NCBI GenBank assembly: GCA_023362775.1 | Contig: JALMGJ010000011.1 | Span: forward strand, 18,154,001 to 18,218,000 | Length of the DNA stretch: 64,000 nt | Direction of reading: 5' to 3' | From: Charina bottae | Taxonomy: Eukaryota; Chordata; Lepidosauria; Squamata; Charinaidae | In this document: positions 49,501-63,300 of the stretch, piece after piece | How the letters are laid out: each line of letters begins with the position of its first letter | Numbering within the stretch: the first letter of the stretch is position 1 | Made by a program: the position numbers and the translations under genes | The notes under the pieces: model-generated | Databases searched by the model: none | Told to the model about the DNA's origin: nothing | Seen by the model: the letters and a program-made list of their open reading frames with translations, nothing else

Positions 49501-50092
49501 AAGGGCAATTCCAGTGAGAAAGGGAGGTTGCCCTCGTGCAACACGTGAAAAAGTCCCAGAGGAAGGAGGGAAGAGGGAATTTTGCAAAGGGGTTGGAGCA
49601 GGGCGTGGGATAAAGTTCTGGGGAAAAAAAGTTAGTGCCAAAATAAAAACGCTGCTGTGGCTGCGCAAGAACGCGATTAAAAGAGAAAGAAAAAGAAGTG
49701 GAATTGGAATTGGAATTGGAAAAAAGGCTGTGCAGCGCCGGCAACAGTCCCCCCGCCCCTCCCGGTAAATTAAAAGAAGGAAGAAAAGAGCGGAAAGAAA
49801 GTCCGCCCGAAGGAGAGCTAAAAGGAAACAGAGCAATAGTGGAGGCGGGAATGTTAAGAAGGAGGGGGGAAAAACAGCTAGAAGAACGAGAGCGCCGTCC
49901 GGGAAGGAAAAAAGGATGGTCAGTCGTGGAAAGAAGGGAAGACCGACCAGGAATCGGTGCAGAAAAGCGAGCGAGCCAGCCCGGGGAACGAAAGGGGCGA
50001 GGGAAAGAGGTGGAAACCCAGAGGACGCAGCGGCGGGAGACAGGGGCTCCCCCGGGCTCGCCGCGGCGGCTCTTCTTACCCAGATCGTCCAT
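24423..50092 (-). CDS. TGFB1I1: Transforming growth factor beta-1-induced transcript 1 (Hic-5, paxillin family)
   Basis: Eleven coding exons, all GT-AG and in phase: 50092-50080, 40045-39903, 38075-37996, 36954-36812, 34269-34173, 33315-33216, 31577-31317, 30643-30470, 29192-29111, 28003-27855, 24689-24423 (1509 nt, 502 residues). LD motifs: LD1 at 1-12 ([12 protein letters not shown]), then [28 protein letters not shown] and [13 protein letters not shown]. Four LIM zinc domains start near residues 269, 328, 387 and 446. The C-terminus is IKLFG. Strings such as [15 protein letters not shown] and [10 protein letters not shown] match Hic-5 rather than paxillin or leupaxin. It is a focal-adhesion scaffold for FAK/Pyk2 and vinculin, and also a nuclear-receptor coactivator. 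ARMC5 lies upstream in the same orientation, as in mammals. Human Hic-5 is 461 residues, and the extra length here is in the linker regions. Confidence 0.95.
24690..25776 (-). other. TGFB1I1 intron 10, unremarkable part
   Basis: No exon, repeat or motif was recognised in this stretch. Confidence 0.4.
25777..26180. mobile_element. MITE with ACAGGTAGTCCTCG ends (mariner/pogo-like)
   Basis: The right end is GTCGAGGACTACCTGTA. The left end is diverged (ACAGATGACTTGACTTACGA). The interior has repeated GTTAAGC(A/G)AATCA and ATGTGACTG blocks. Other copies are at 47.6-48.0 and 62.3-62.6 kb. The superfamily is inferred from its style only. Confidence 0.65.
26690..27745 (+). mobile_element. tRNA-derived SINE expanded by an internal 102-bp tandem array
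   Basis: A single SINE head (GTTTGGTCTAGTGGTTAAGG, 26,692) and a single tail (TTATAAAAATAATAAAGGCG, 27,698) enclose about nine copies of a 102-bp unit running from CATGAAAGCCGGCTGGGTGA to AGTTCTAGTCCCGCCTTAGG. Units differ by a few point changes, and one near 27,478 has lost one base. The unit fuses SINE middle sequence (CTAGGAAGGAGCCAATGGC) back to the SINE head at a shared AAACCA. Normal SINEs of this family are about 250 bp. Confidence 0.93.
27855..28003 (-). CDS. TGFB1I1: TGFB1I1 exon 10 (LIM2 end, LIM3 start)
   Basis: 149 bp, [18 protein letters not shown] then [20 protein letters not shown] and WHPECFVCR. The acceptor ccctgcag lies 14 bp downstream of a C-rich tract. The donor is AGG|gtaagg. 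Confidence 0.95.
28347..28481. mobile_element. Foldback hAT MITE with perfect TSD
   Basis: Hairpin arms of about 65 nt meet at GCCAGCCTTGCTGGC. The TSD is TCCCAGAG on both sides. Confidence 0.9.
28513..28635. mobile_element. (TTTA)n plus CR1/L2-type 3' tail
   Basis: About twelve TTTA units run into CACCGCCCATCTCCCTC...GAGGGACTCTGAG, as at 12.3 kb. Confidence 0.6.
29111..29192 (-). CDS. TGFB1I1: TGFB1I1 exon 9 (LIM2)
   Basis: 82 bp, [20 protein letters not shown] then GRPFGEEG. Donor gtcagt. Confidence 0.95.
29193..30469 (-). other. TGFB1I1 intron 8, nothing recognised
   Basis: Only a short (GT)n run near 29,874. No exon or classified repeat was seen. Confidence 0.4.
30470..30643 (-). CDS. 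TGFB1I1: TGFB1I1 exon 8 (LIM1, LIM2 start)
   Basis: 174 bp, phase 0 at both ends: [19 protein letters not shown] through [12 protein letters not shown] to [11 protein letters not shown]. Donor gtgagt. Confidence 0.95.
31317..31577 (-). CDS. TGFB1I1: TGFB1I1 exon 7 (linker, LD4, LIM1 start)
   Basis: 261 bp, phase 0 at both ends. An Ala/Pro/Ser-rich linker is followed by [18 protein letters not shown] and [15 protein letters not shown]. Confidence 0.94.
31604..31926. mobile_element. hAT non-autonomous element, GC-rich variant
   Basis: Ends TAGCTTTCCAAACTGTG...AAGTTTGGAAAGCCCTG. The interior has repeated CGGCGGTGCG / GGAAGCGCTG motifs, as in the 21.8-kb copy. No clean TSD was found. Confidence 0.7.
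32254..32367 (+). repeat. Short duplication ending in a half MITE (pair at 51,173-51,283)
   Basis: About 107 bp identical to upstream DNA at 51.2 kb: about 55 bp of unique flank (GGGATGCATCTGAGAATCAC) plus the left arm of a foldback MITE. It stops at CAGAATTC, where the 51.2-kb copy continues into the second arm. Confidence 0.85.
32518..32540. repeat. (CA)n microsatellite
   Basis: About eleven CA dinucleotides. Confidence 0.9.
32612..32952 (-). mobile_element. Sauria-type SINE, nearly full length
   Basis: Tail AGGTAAAGGTAAAGG at the left. The head at the right (GCTGAGCCACCACGC) preserves both A- and B-box-like parts, including the GATCTTCCGATCAACAAGCC segment. Confidence 0.85.
33012..33110. 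mobile_element. Foldback hAT MITE, left arm shortened
   Basis: TSD GTCCACAC / GTCTACAC (7 of 8). The left arm lacks its middle, so the arms are unequal. Confidence 0.82.
33216..33315 (-). CDS. TGFB1I1: TGFB1I1 exon 6 (LD3)
   Basis: 100 bp, [20 protein letters not shown] then [13 protein letters not shown]. Acceptor taccccag and donor gtaagt. Confidence 0.94.
33702..33835. mobile_element. Foldback hAT MITE with perfect TSD
   Basis: TSD CTCTAGGC on both sides. Arms of about 63 nt meet at GCCAGCATGCTGGC. Confidence 0.92.
34173..34269 (-). CDS. TGFB1I1: TGFB1I1 exon 5
   Basis: 97 bp, (D)[19 protein letters not shown] then [21 protein letters not shown] directly follows LD2, as in paxillin-family proteins. 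Confidence 0.93.
34484..34528. repeat. (AC)n microsatellite
   Basis: About 21 uninterrupted AC units in TGFB1I1 intron 4. Confidence 0.95.
34745..34832. mobile_element. CR1/L2-type 3' tail fragment with (AAAT)n
   Basis: TTGTAAACCGCCCAGAGTC, then GAGATGGGCGGT, then (AATA)n. This is the common vertebrate LINE 3'-end pattern. Confidence 0.6.
35081..35148. repeat. Half foldback MITE
   Basis: The left arm only, CACTGTTTTTCAAACTTGGC to CCCCAGCCAGCAC. Confidence 0.75.
35303..35380. mobile_element. Foldback hAT MITE, short form, perfect TSD
   Basis: A 78-bp hairpin (CAGCGTTTCTCAACC...GAGGAACACTG) with TSD CTCTAGGT on both sides. The central arms are deleted. Confidence 0.88.
35736..35845. repeat. 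Second foldback repeat family (CTCCAGATGT ends)
   Basis: TTCTCCAGATGTATTGGACT ... GTAGCCCAGCACATCTGGAG form an inverted pair around CATGGCCC / CTGGCC. It resembles a MITE but no clean TSD was seen. Confidence 0.55.
36176..36352. repeat. (TTTTA)n/(TTTA)n microsatellite
   Basis: About 175 bp of TTTTA, TTATT and TTTA units. It is the expanded tail of the minus-strand SINE that follows. Confidence 0.9.
36353..36572 (-). mobile_element. tRNA-derived SINE (GTCTAGTGGT-head family)
   Basis: The minus strand reads from CAGTTTGGTCTAGTGGTGAA through GCATGAAAGCCGGCTGGGTG to TTATAAAAATAATAAAGGCG, then the long (TAAAA)n tail. Confidence 0.85.
36812..36954 (-). CDS. TGFB1I1: TGFB1I1 exon 4 (LD2)
   Basis: 143 bp, (S)[47 protein letters not shown]. 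It is CpG-rich. Acceptor cccttcag and donor gtacgg. Confidence 0.95.
37755..37850 (-). mobile_element. 5S rRNA-derived SINE fragment
   Basis: The minus strand contains TTAGTACTTGGATGGGAGAC, the 3' part of vertebrate 5S rRNA including box C surroundings. Diverged sequence follows. Confidence 0.5.
37996..38075 (-). CDS. TGFB1I1: TGFB1I1 exon 3
   Basis: 80 bp, [18 protein letters not shown] then GSDKEHLYS. Acceptor tctctctgtctcag and donor gtaaac. The GSDKEHLYS end matches the DKDHLYS of mammalian Hic-5, which fixes this small exon. Confidence 0.9.
38222..38267. repeat. Half foldback MITE next to a complete one
   Basis: The right arm only (TTGAAGTCCACCCATC...GAAAAACATTG), followed at once by the TSD of the complete MITE at 38,276. 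Confidence 0.75.
38276..38410. mobile_element. Foldback hAT MITE with perfect TSD
   Basis: TSD CTCTAAAC on both sides (38268-38275, 38411-38418). Arms meet at GCCAGCATGGCTGGC. Confidence 0.92.
39643..39858. mobile_element. Foldback hAT MITE with rearranged centre
   Basis: TSD GGCTAGCC / GGCTAGAC. The centre holds a G run (39,714-39,728) and three partial repeats of GGGGAATTCTGGGAG, suggesting template slippage in the hairpin. Confidence 0.82.
39903..40045 (-). CDS. TGFB1I1: TGFB1I1 exon 2 (rest of LD1, linker)
   Basis: 143 bp, (D)[47 protein letters not shown]. The G of exon 1 plus AT completes the Asp of MDDLDALL. Confidence 0.95.
40046..41110 (-). other. TGFB1I1 intron 1, part without recognised repeats
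   Basis: No exon or classified repeat was seen. A short (TTC)n run lies near 40,410. Confidence 0.4.
41126..41755 (+). mobile_element. tRNA-derived SINE split by an hAT element
   Basis: The SINE head GCCAGTGTGGTCTAGTG (41,129-41,145) is interrupted at 41,146 and resumes at 41,543 with GTCTAGTGGTTAAAGCACCA. It then runs through GAGTTCTAGTCCTGCC to GACTCCAAGGCAAAAAAATAAA. This variant carries the CTAGGAAGCAGGCAAGGGC and AAACCACTTCTGAAA segment that the 102-bp array at 26.7 kb was built from. Confidence 0.88.
41146..41542. mobile_element. hAT non-autonomous element nested in the SINE, with internal minisatellite
   Basis: Ends CAGGGGTCAGCAAAC...GTTTGCCGACCCCTG. The TSD is GTCTAGTG on both sides, exactly the SINE's own head sequence. 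The interior has about five units of about 38 bp containing GTGGGGTTTGCGGGCGGG and CCAATCGC. Confidence 0.95.
42178..42307. mobile_element. Foldback hAT MITE, diverged
   Basis: CAGTGTTTGTCAATCC...GCTGAGCAACCCTG with TSD CTCTAGTT / CTCTAGCT. The left arm carries a small internal duplication of GGCACCTTTAC. Confidence 0.82.
42308..43239 (-). other. TGFB1I1 intron 1, nothing recognised
   Basis: The 209-codon plus-strand frame at 42,405 shows no known domain and is taken as chance. Confidence 0.35.
43240..44135 (+). mobile_element. BovB (RTE) LINE, 5'-truncated, frameshifted
   Basis: Frame 1 (to about 43,540) reads [20 protein letters not shown] then [16 protein letters not shown], the RT core. 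After a frameshift near 43,530 it continues [48 protein letters not shown] and [11 protein letters not shown]. It then runs into the BovB 3' end GAAGTCACCAAGAGTCGGAA and ACTGAACGAATAAACAACAA. These are the landmarks of BovB, known for horizontal spread between squamates and ruminants. The copy is dead, but its 3' end is the likely template for the SINE tails here. Confidence 0.93.
44444..44778 (-). mobile_element. Sauria-type SINE with 12-bp TSD
   Basis: TCTTTTCAAATA flanks both ends (about 44,433 and 44,779). Full tRNA head at the right (GCTGAGCCACCACGCCCCC). A clean, fairly recent insertion on the host gene's strand. Confidence 0.88.
44836..45196 (-). mobile_element. Penelope-like element terminal remnant
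   Basis: It matches the left end of the 16.3-kb element on the same strand: the terminal repeat with the TCTTCAGTCTGAG hairpin, TAGCCCCAGGTG, then the last ~100 bp of coding (CTAAAGGAGGATCGTTAAGA, CTTCCTAGGCACAGAAGAC). It is truncated after about 360 bp. Confidence 0.85.
45310..45460. mobile_element. CR1/L2-type 3' tail fragment
   Basis: TATTTATTTATATAATAAA followed by GGCCACCCATCTCATATACA and TGACTCTGGGGGGCT. Same class as the 12.3-kb tail, diverged. Confidence 0.5.
45550..45621. repeat. Half foldback MITE abutting duplication copy 2
   Basis: The left arm AGTGTTTCTCAGCCTTGGCC to CCCCAGCCAGCATGGCT. The expected mirror arm is replaced by the duplicated segment, with GCT shared at the junction. 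Confidence 0.82.
45619..46887 (+). repeat. Interspersed duplication, copy 2 (pair at 21,268-22,786)
   Basis: Same order as copy 1 without the hAT insertion. It contains the tandem dimer of about 190 bp and the Sauria-type SINE (46,263-46,610). It has an extra 28-bp stutter near 46,512 (CTCTTCGTCTTTGGACTGCG). It lies in TGFB1I1 intron 1. Confidence 0.9.
46263..46608 (+). mobile_element. Sauria-type SINE
   Basis: GGGGCGCGATGGCTCAGTGG head, GGCGGTTCGAGACCCGAG, and tail CCTTTACCTTTACCT. It is the orthologous insertion of the 22,187 copy within the duplication. Confidence 0.85.
46888..47620 (-). other. TGFB1I1 intron 1, nothing recognised
   Basis: Pyrimidine-rich parts and a G run at 47,339. Frames across it lack known motifs. 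Confidence 0.35.
47625..48000. mobile_element. MITE with ACAGGTAGTCCTCG-type end (mariner/pogo-like)
   Basis: The right end is AGCAAGGACTACCTGTA. The interior has GTCATTAAG(C/T)GAATC blocks, GATCACGTGACCGCAGGAC and ACCGGTTGCCAAGC. The left end is diverged. Confidence 0.65.
48462..48582. mobile_element. Foldback hAT MITE
   Basis: Hairpin CAGTTTATCTCAACC...GAGAAACACTG around AATTGCTGGCTGGGGAATT. TSD TACAAGAG / CGCAAGAG (6 of 8). Confidence 0.82.
48583..49640 (-). other. TGFB1I1 intron 1, 5' part, nothing recognised
   Basis: Frames on both strands show no known domain. G run near 49,207. Confidence 0.35.
50080..50092 (-). CDS. TGFB1I1: TGFB1I1 exon 1 (start codon)
   Basis: 13 coding bases, ATG GAC GAT CTG G, then donor gtaaga. 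Paxillin-family genes share this very short first coding exon, MDDL-D. The joined product opens the LD1 motif. Confidence 0.9.
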
Positions 50093-50221
50093 CACGGGCC
50101 GGCGCGGCTGGGTCCGGAGTCCGGGCGGCAGTTCCCTGCTGGGCGGCCCCCGCCCCAGTGACGCGCCTTCCCGGAGCGCGGCTCCGCTCTGTTGCCGCGC
50201 CCGCCCGCCCGCTCTTTGCTG

Positions 50222-50241
50222 CGCCGCCGCCGCCGCCGCCG
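50222..50241. repeat. (GCC)n in the TGFB1I1 5' region
   Basis: Six or seven GCC/CGG triplets about 130-150 bp upstream of the ATG, probably in the 5' UTR. Confidence 0.8.
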
Positions 50242-50257
50242 CTGCAGTTGCGGGTGA

Positions 50258-50267
50258 CCATTTATGG
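50258..50267 (-). promoter_or_regulatory. CArG box (SRF site) of TGFB1I1
   Basis: CCATTTATGG fits CC(A/T)6GG exactly and lies 166 bp upstream of the start codon. SRF and its MRTF/myocardin partners bind this element in smooth-muscle and cytoskeletal genes. Confidence 0.6.
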
Positions 50268-50399
50268 CAAAGGGGATTCGCGCTTGGGCAGGAAGGATGG
50301 ACGCGCCCCCTCACCCCGACACGGACACAAACACACATGCACACGTCGCGCGTCGTGGCCTCACGTCCACTCCGTTTACCCTCGGCGGGGTGGGGGAGA

Positions 50400-51170
50400 T
50401 AATTAAATAGGGGCAAGGAAGCATCAGCCCATCGAAATGGCCCCTCCCGCGCCCCCAGCCAGGACGCCCGGTCCCACTGAGGTTTTGGGGATGGGGGGAG
50501 AGGAGTGGATCGTGAGTAGATTAGAGTTCTGGGAATCAGGATATTGGGACTGCCTTGAAGAAGAACGAAGGCGCGTGGGAGAGAAGTCAGCTCTGTGAAA
50601 AGAAATCCGTGTCTAGTGAGAGGCGGATTCCCACGTGCTGTGGGGCCGAGAAGCGAGAACTGCCGGGAGTTCCAGGAAAAGATGCGACATTTTCGGCTTC
50701 CTTTTCCAAAAGTAGCCCTCTTGTGCGAGTGAAGAAAGGGGTCCTCGACGCCCGCCGGGTTGGTTAGAGAGCCAATAGTACAGTGTGGATATATTAACAC
50801 GGATCGGTAGCAACGACCCAGCGAGTGCAGAGTTTTGGAGGAGGAGAAGCGATTAAACCTTTGCGCGCCTTTTCTGGGTGTTATTCCAACTGAAGACGCA
50901 CCATTTAAAATAAAAAGAGGGTTCGGAGTTCCGTGGAGAAAGCGCGGGATGGCTAAATACGTTCAACATTCGTGCAGTCCTCATTCTTTCCTTCCGCCAC
51001 TTTCTGAGGTTTATACACCCAGGGAGAAACTGGGCACCCACAAGGTAGCTCACTTTGGTCCATTCTATGCTGTCACATCTGTTTGGCTGGTCACGTATGC
51101 CAGATACCAAAAATGAGGAAAGAGGTCTGTAGTTTTGCAGTTAAGGGGGGGCCACAAAGTCTTTGCGGAC
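50400..51170. other. Intergenic upstream of TGFB1I1, nothing recognised
   Basis: No gene or classified repeat was seen between the CpG-rich promoter and the duplicated segment at 51.17 kb. Confidence 0.35.
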
Positions 51171-51172
51171 AG

Positions 51173-51283
51173 CAAGGCTTTTGGCTGGGATGCATCTGAG
51201 AATCACCGGGAGAATTTAGGCCCTGGACCAGTGTTTCTCAACCTTGGCAAGTTTAAGATGGGTGGACTTCAACTCCCAGAATT
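51173..51283 (+). repeat. Short duplication, donor-like copy (pair at 32,254-32,367)
   Basis: The shared 107 bp include the left arm of the complete MITE at 51,229. This copy is intact across the MITE, so it probably represents the source. Confidence 0.85.
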
Positions 51284-51363
51284 CCCCAGCCAGCATGGCT
51301 GGCTGGGGAATTCTAGGAGTTGAAGTCCACCCATCTTAAACGAGCCAAGGTTGAGAAACACTG
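51229..51363. mobile_element. Foldback hAT MITE
   Basis: TSD CCCTGGAC / CACTGGAC (7 of 8). Arms meet at GCCAGCATGGCTGGC. Confidence 0.9.
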
Positions 51364-52272
51364 CACTGGACAATTGAAATGATTTGACTCAGAGGATGTT
51401 TTTGGAGAGGAAAGGCAAGGGGGATCTGAACAAATGTTGGAGAATGAGAGAGGAGAGAAGGAGTCTACGAATGTTAGATCCAGCCCAGAGGAGGAATCAG
51501 TTGGGCATAGCAATAGGAAGGCATCTCTGCAATTTGAACACTTTGAGGGGGTGGGGGGAGAAGCTGGATTTTACCATTATTTTCACTCTCCCCACCACGG
51601 TTTTAGCAAGAGGGAAACCGAGAAAAGGCAAGTCGGCAAAATTTTGTCAGTGAGATCTAGTAGCATAGTTAGCTGTAGGAGCCTTGAGGCAGGAAGGGCC
51701 TATTCCAGGCCACCTAAGTCAAAGACACACAGCCTTTTCCTCCAAAGGGCGTGTGTGTCTGTGTGTGTGTCTGGGCATGTTTGTGCGTTCAGAGTTTACA
51801 GGACTCAACGCCAGAGACTACCCTCCAGTTATTAGGTCCACCAAGTAGCAGCTTTTGCAAAAAGCTTTCGGTTGAAACTCTGGCATATACCGGATGTGAA
51901 GGGACTCAATCCTGCGACATCTGGAGGACATCAGGCTAGATGGAAAAGTCAAGGTACCTTCCCCCATTTTGGTACAGCTCTTGATGAATATATAGTATTG
52001 ACTGCGGAATGTACTACTGTTTTATTTAAAGCCACAGGGCTTTAATCTGAGCAGATTTCCTAAGTCATAGTATTCTGAAAGAGTTCATTTTTCCTGAATG
52101 AGCTCCATTCTCACCCATCTGCAATAAGACAAAATCCCATTCTAGGAAGTGTGCACAGTAAATTACTTTGAAACTCAAATGGGTATGACATGGAGCAGAA
52201 TACAATGGCCCTGCAAGGAATTCTGGAGCCAGAGACTCCAAAGGAAACTATAATTACAACTATCGTGTTTAC
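51364..52272. other. Intergenic, nothing recognised
   Basis: A short (GT)n near 51,750. No gene. Confidence 0.35.
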
Positions 52273-52449
52273 AACTTCCTGAATGCTCTAGGGCAGTGTT
52301 TTTCAACCTCAGCAACTTTAAGGTGTGTGGACTTCAAGTCCCAGAATTCCCCAGCCAGCCTGGGTGGGGAATTCTGGGACTTGAAGTCCACACCTCTTAA
52401 AAGTTGCTGAGGTTGAAAAACACTGCCCTAGAGCATTCAGGAAGTTGTT
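52272..52449. repeat. Long palindrome: foldback MITE plus inverted host flank
   Basis: The MITE core is about 52,295-52,425. The flanking ACAACTTCCTGAATGCTCTA (from 52,271) reappears in inverted form after the element, as TAGAGCATTCAGGAAGTTGT ending at 52,448. The arms together are about 85 nt with a loop of a few bases. Confidence 0.92.
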
Positions 52450-54200
52450 CCAGGGAGTGAGAACCTATTCCAGAGGGAACGTTTTATAAAGCCTTTGGTG
52501 AGATCACATAAAACACGACATCTGGATACACCAAGGGCTTATGCATCCCTTAAGAGCTGAATGCACTTTCAAGCAAAGATGTGGACCTATCCCAATTTTG
52601 GGCAAAGGAGGTGGGTTCAGAAACAAAGGGGTTATAGGCTGGAACGTTAGACCTGGCTTGCTTCAGCGCCAAGCTTACAGCTCTGTGATAAATCAGCTGC
52701 CAACGCTGGTGCGGGCTCCTGTGGCTTTCCATAACACCCAGCCCCACCGATATTAAACAGGCAACGCTTTGCCTGGCAGAGACACAGCAACAGGAAAGGC
52801 TTCTCACTTACTTTGAAGCTGCAGCAGGAGCAAGGAAAAAAGGTAGCTAGCGTAAGAATGTATTATTTCATTATCTTGGTGGAGAAAGAGTTATATCTCA
52901 GCCGCTGCTGGATGTGCCCGCGAGTGGGGATGGTCGAGTGGAAAAGCCAGACAGCCCACCCTCAAAAAAGAATGGGGACCAAACTGGATCCCTCTCCCAC
53001 CCCACCCCAGACAAATGCGGCCTATAGAAACCAGGCCCTTAGGAAGTGGCTTCTCCCTCCCTTCGCCAGTTCTCCAGACCATCTGGATGCAGTTAGAAAC
53101 AGGCGTTTCCTGTTCTCAGCATGGAAAGGCGATGGGGCGGGCAGGAACAGGGCCAGGAGGCCTCGCAATTCAATCCAAAGGGACGTAACTGGCATAAGAG
53201 GGCAGGCAAATCCCGTCATCTCTCGGCTTACTCAGAGGATCAGAGAAACGGGCGCCCCCACCCGAGGCCTTTGTGCCGAAAGCCCCAAAGCAGGCCACAG
53301 CATGGCACCCACCCCACGCCTTCAAAAGGAGCAGGGCTGGGGGAAGAGGGGAATAGACCTTGCCACAGCTCTGTTTGGCAGCGGATTTGCACAATGTGGT
53401 CTCTCGACCAGTTTTCAATTTCGATTTTGCAGAGACTACCCACGTGCGTTAGTTAGTCTTCGGCGTGAAGCGTCCCCGTCTTCCTTACGTTCTGTTGAGG
53501 AAATAAGGGCACGCTACACAGACGTTCTGAGCATTTCACGGCTCTCTGTATTTCTCTATGTACAACAGTTTATACACGTTATCGTCCCAACTGCACCACT
53601 GGGCTGGGGGCCCCCGAGCCAAGCCCTCGGTGTAAACACTTCCCTGCTTCCTCTGGAAGGAGAGGGCATCTCGACCCTCTGCAGGTCCCTTCAGCTGCAT
53701 CAGGTGGGCCTCCCCCTGACTCAGTTTCGTCCGGTTCCAGTCACGCCCTTCTGACGTCTCCTGGAAGCCTTTCCGCGCACAGTGGAGAAGGAACATCTCC
53801 AATTCTGAGACGGGGGTTCATTTCTGAAGTATCTAGCACCAGAACAGGGCTGCCCCATAGGCTACATATTCGAAGCTGAGCCCTTTTCACACTTGGCTGG
53901 GACCACGACGAGGCTCCTCCTGCTTTGAGTTTCAACCAATCAAAAAGCAGGACTCCCTTTTTGACCGGAAGGATTCCCTAGGCTCCCAAGTAAGAGTTCT
54001 ATGGCTTCTACCCATTGGTTTGCCTAGCAGCTGGTAGGGCAACTCCACGTTTCTGATACCCGACCTCCCTCTTCCCCCCCGTCTCACCCCCAACCGATCA
54101 AGAAGGGCTTGCTCCCACGTCCTCCTCCCCCTAGGCTGAAGCTCCGACCGCTACGGGACCATCCACTGACCCAGACTCCCCTTTTCTGAGCACCTTGCCA
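52450..54200. other. Intergenic between ARMC5 and TGFB1I1, nothing recognised
   Basis: It includes a 313-codon plus-strand frame (52,813-53,754) without known domains. Antisense to the ARMC5 3' side, it is not called as a gene. Confidence 0.35.
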
Positions 54201-54206
54201 TTTATT
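54201..54206 (-). terminator. ARMC5 poly(A) signal
   Basis: AATAAA on the minus strand, 104 bp after the ARMC5 stop codon. Plausible as the cleavage signal; not proven. Confidence 0.55.
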
Positions 54207-54309
54207 CGCTTAACACTCCAGCCGCCCTCCCCCTCGCCCGATCCGCAGCAAGATCGGGGCTTCGGCTGTCCGTAAGACCTGGGAGGGAGGGGACCCGAGG
54301 ACCCGTCCG

Positions 54310-62799
<8,490 letters not shown>

Positions 62800-63069
62800 C
62801 TACAAAAAGAAAAAATGTGGAAAGGGAACAGTTTGATAATCCAGCTGTAAAACCACAACAGCTTTCAGAGAAGTAGCCAGTTACATTAAGGGGGGAGGAA
62901 AGTCTTGTGGCCCTTTAGTCTTTTTTTATCACTTTCTGCTAAGAGGCAGTTACCTCCAGGATGGAGAAAGGATGGGCAACATTTTATATATGATCCCAAT
63001 CCAACCCAACCCAACCTGTGCATTATAGAATATCAGCTTCTAGAAAAGAAACACCAGCTTCAAGAACCA

Positions 63070-63300
63070 GTTTGGAATAGTGCTTAAGGTGCCAGACTAA
63101 AAACTGGGAGACGGTGAGTCTTTCTGGTCTTTCCTTAGGCATGGAAGCCAGCTGGGTGACCTTGGGCCAGTCCCTTTCTCTCAGCCCAACCCACCTCACA
63201 GGGTTGTCATTCATGGGGGAAATAGGAGGAAATAGAATTATGTACGTTGCCTTAAACTGTAAAAAACAAAAGCAGGACAAATATCTAATTAACAAATAAA
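63070..63300 (+). mobile_element. tRNA-derived SINE, diverged
   Basis: CCAGTTTGGAATAGTGCTTAA head, GGCATGGAAGCCAGCTGGGTG, CAACCCACCTCACAGGGTTG, and a (AAATA)-type end. An older copy of the 13.7-kb family. Confidence 0.8.

Larger units (their letters stand above)
49720..50400 (-). promoter_or_regulatory. TGFB1I1: TGFB1I1 promoter and first exon, CpG-rich
   Basis: CpG density is high from about 49,950 to 50,240 on both sides of the start codon, unlike the surrounding DNA. It contains a (GCC)n trinucleotide tract (about 50,222-50,241), GC boxes such as CCGCCCGCCCGC, and the CArG box at 50,258. No TATA box was seen near it. The transcription start is not determinable from sequence. Confidence 0.7.

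Noticed and set aside
49376..50800. 474-codon minus-strand frame across TGFB1I1 exon 1
   Set aside because: It is a GC-rich promoter read-through that happens to include the MDDL start. It has no known domain, and the real exon ends at a strong donor after 13 coding bases.
52813..53754. 313-codon plus-strand frame downstream of ARMC5
   Set aside because: Low-complexity composition and no recognisable motif; other frames in the region are similarly open.
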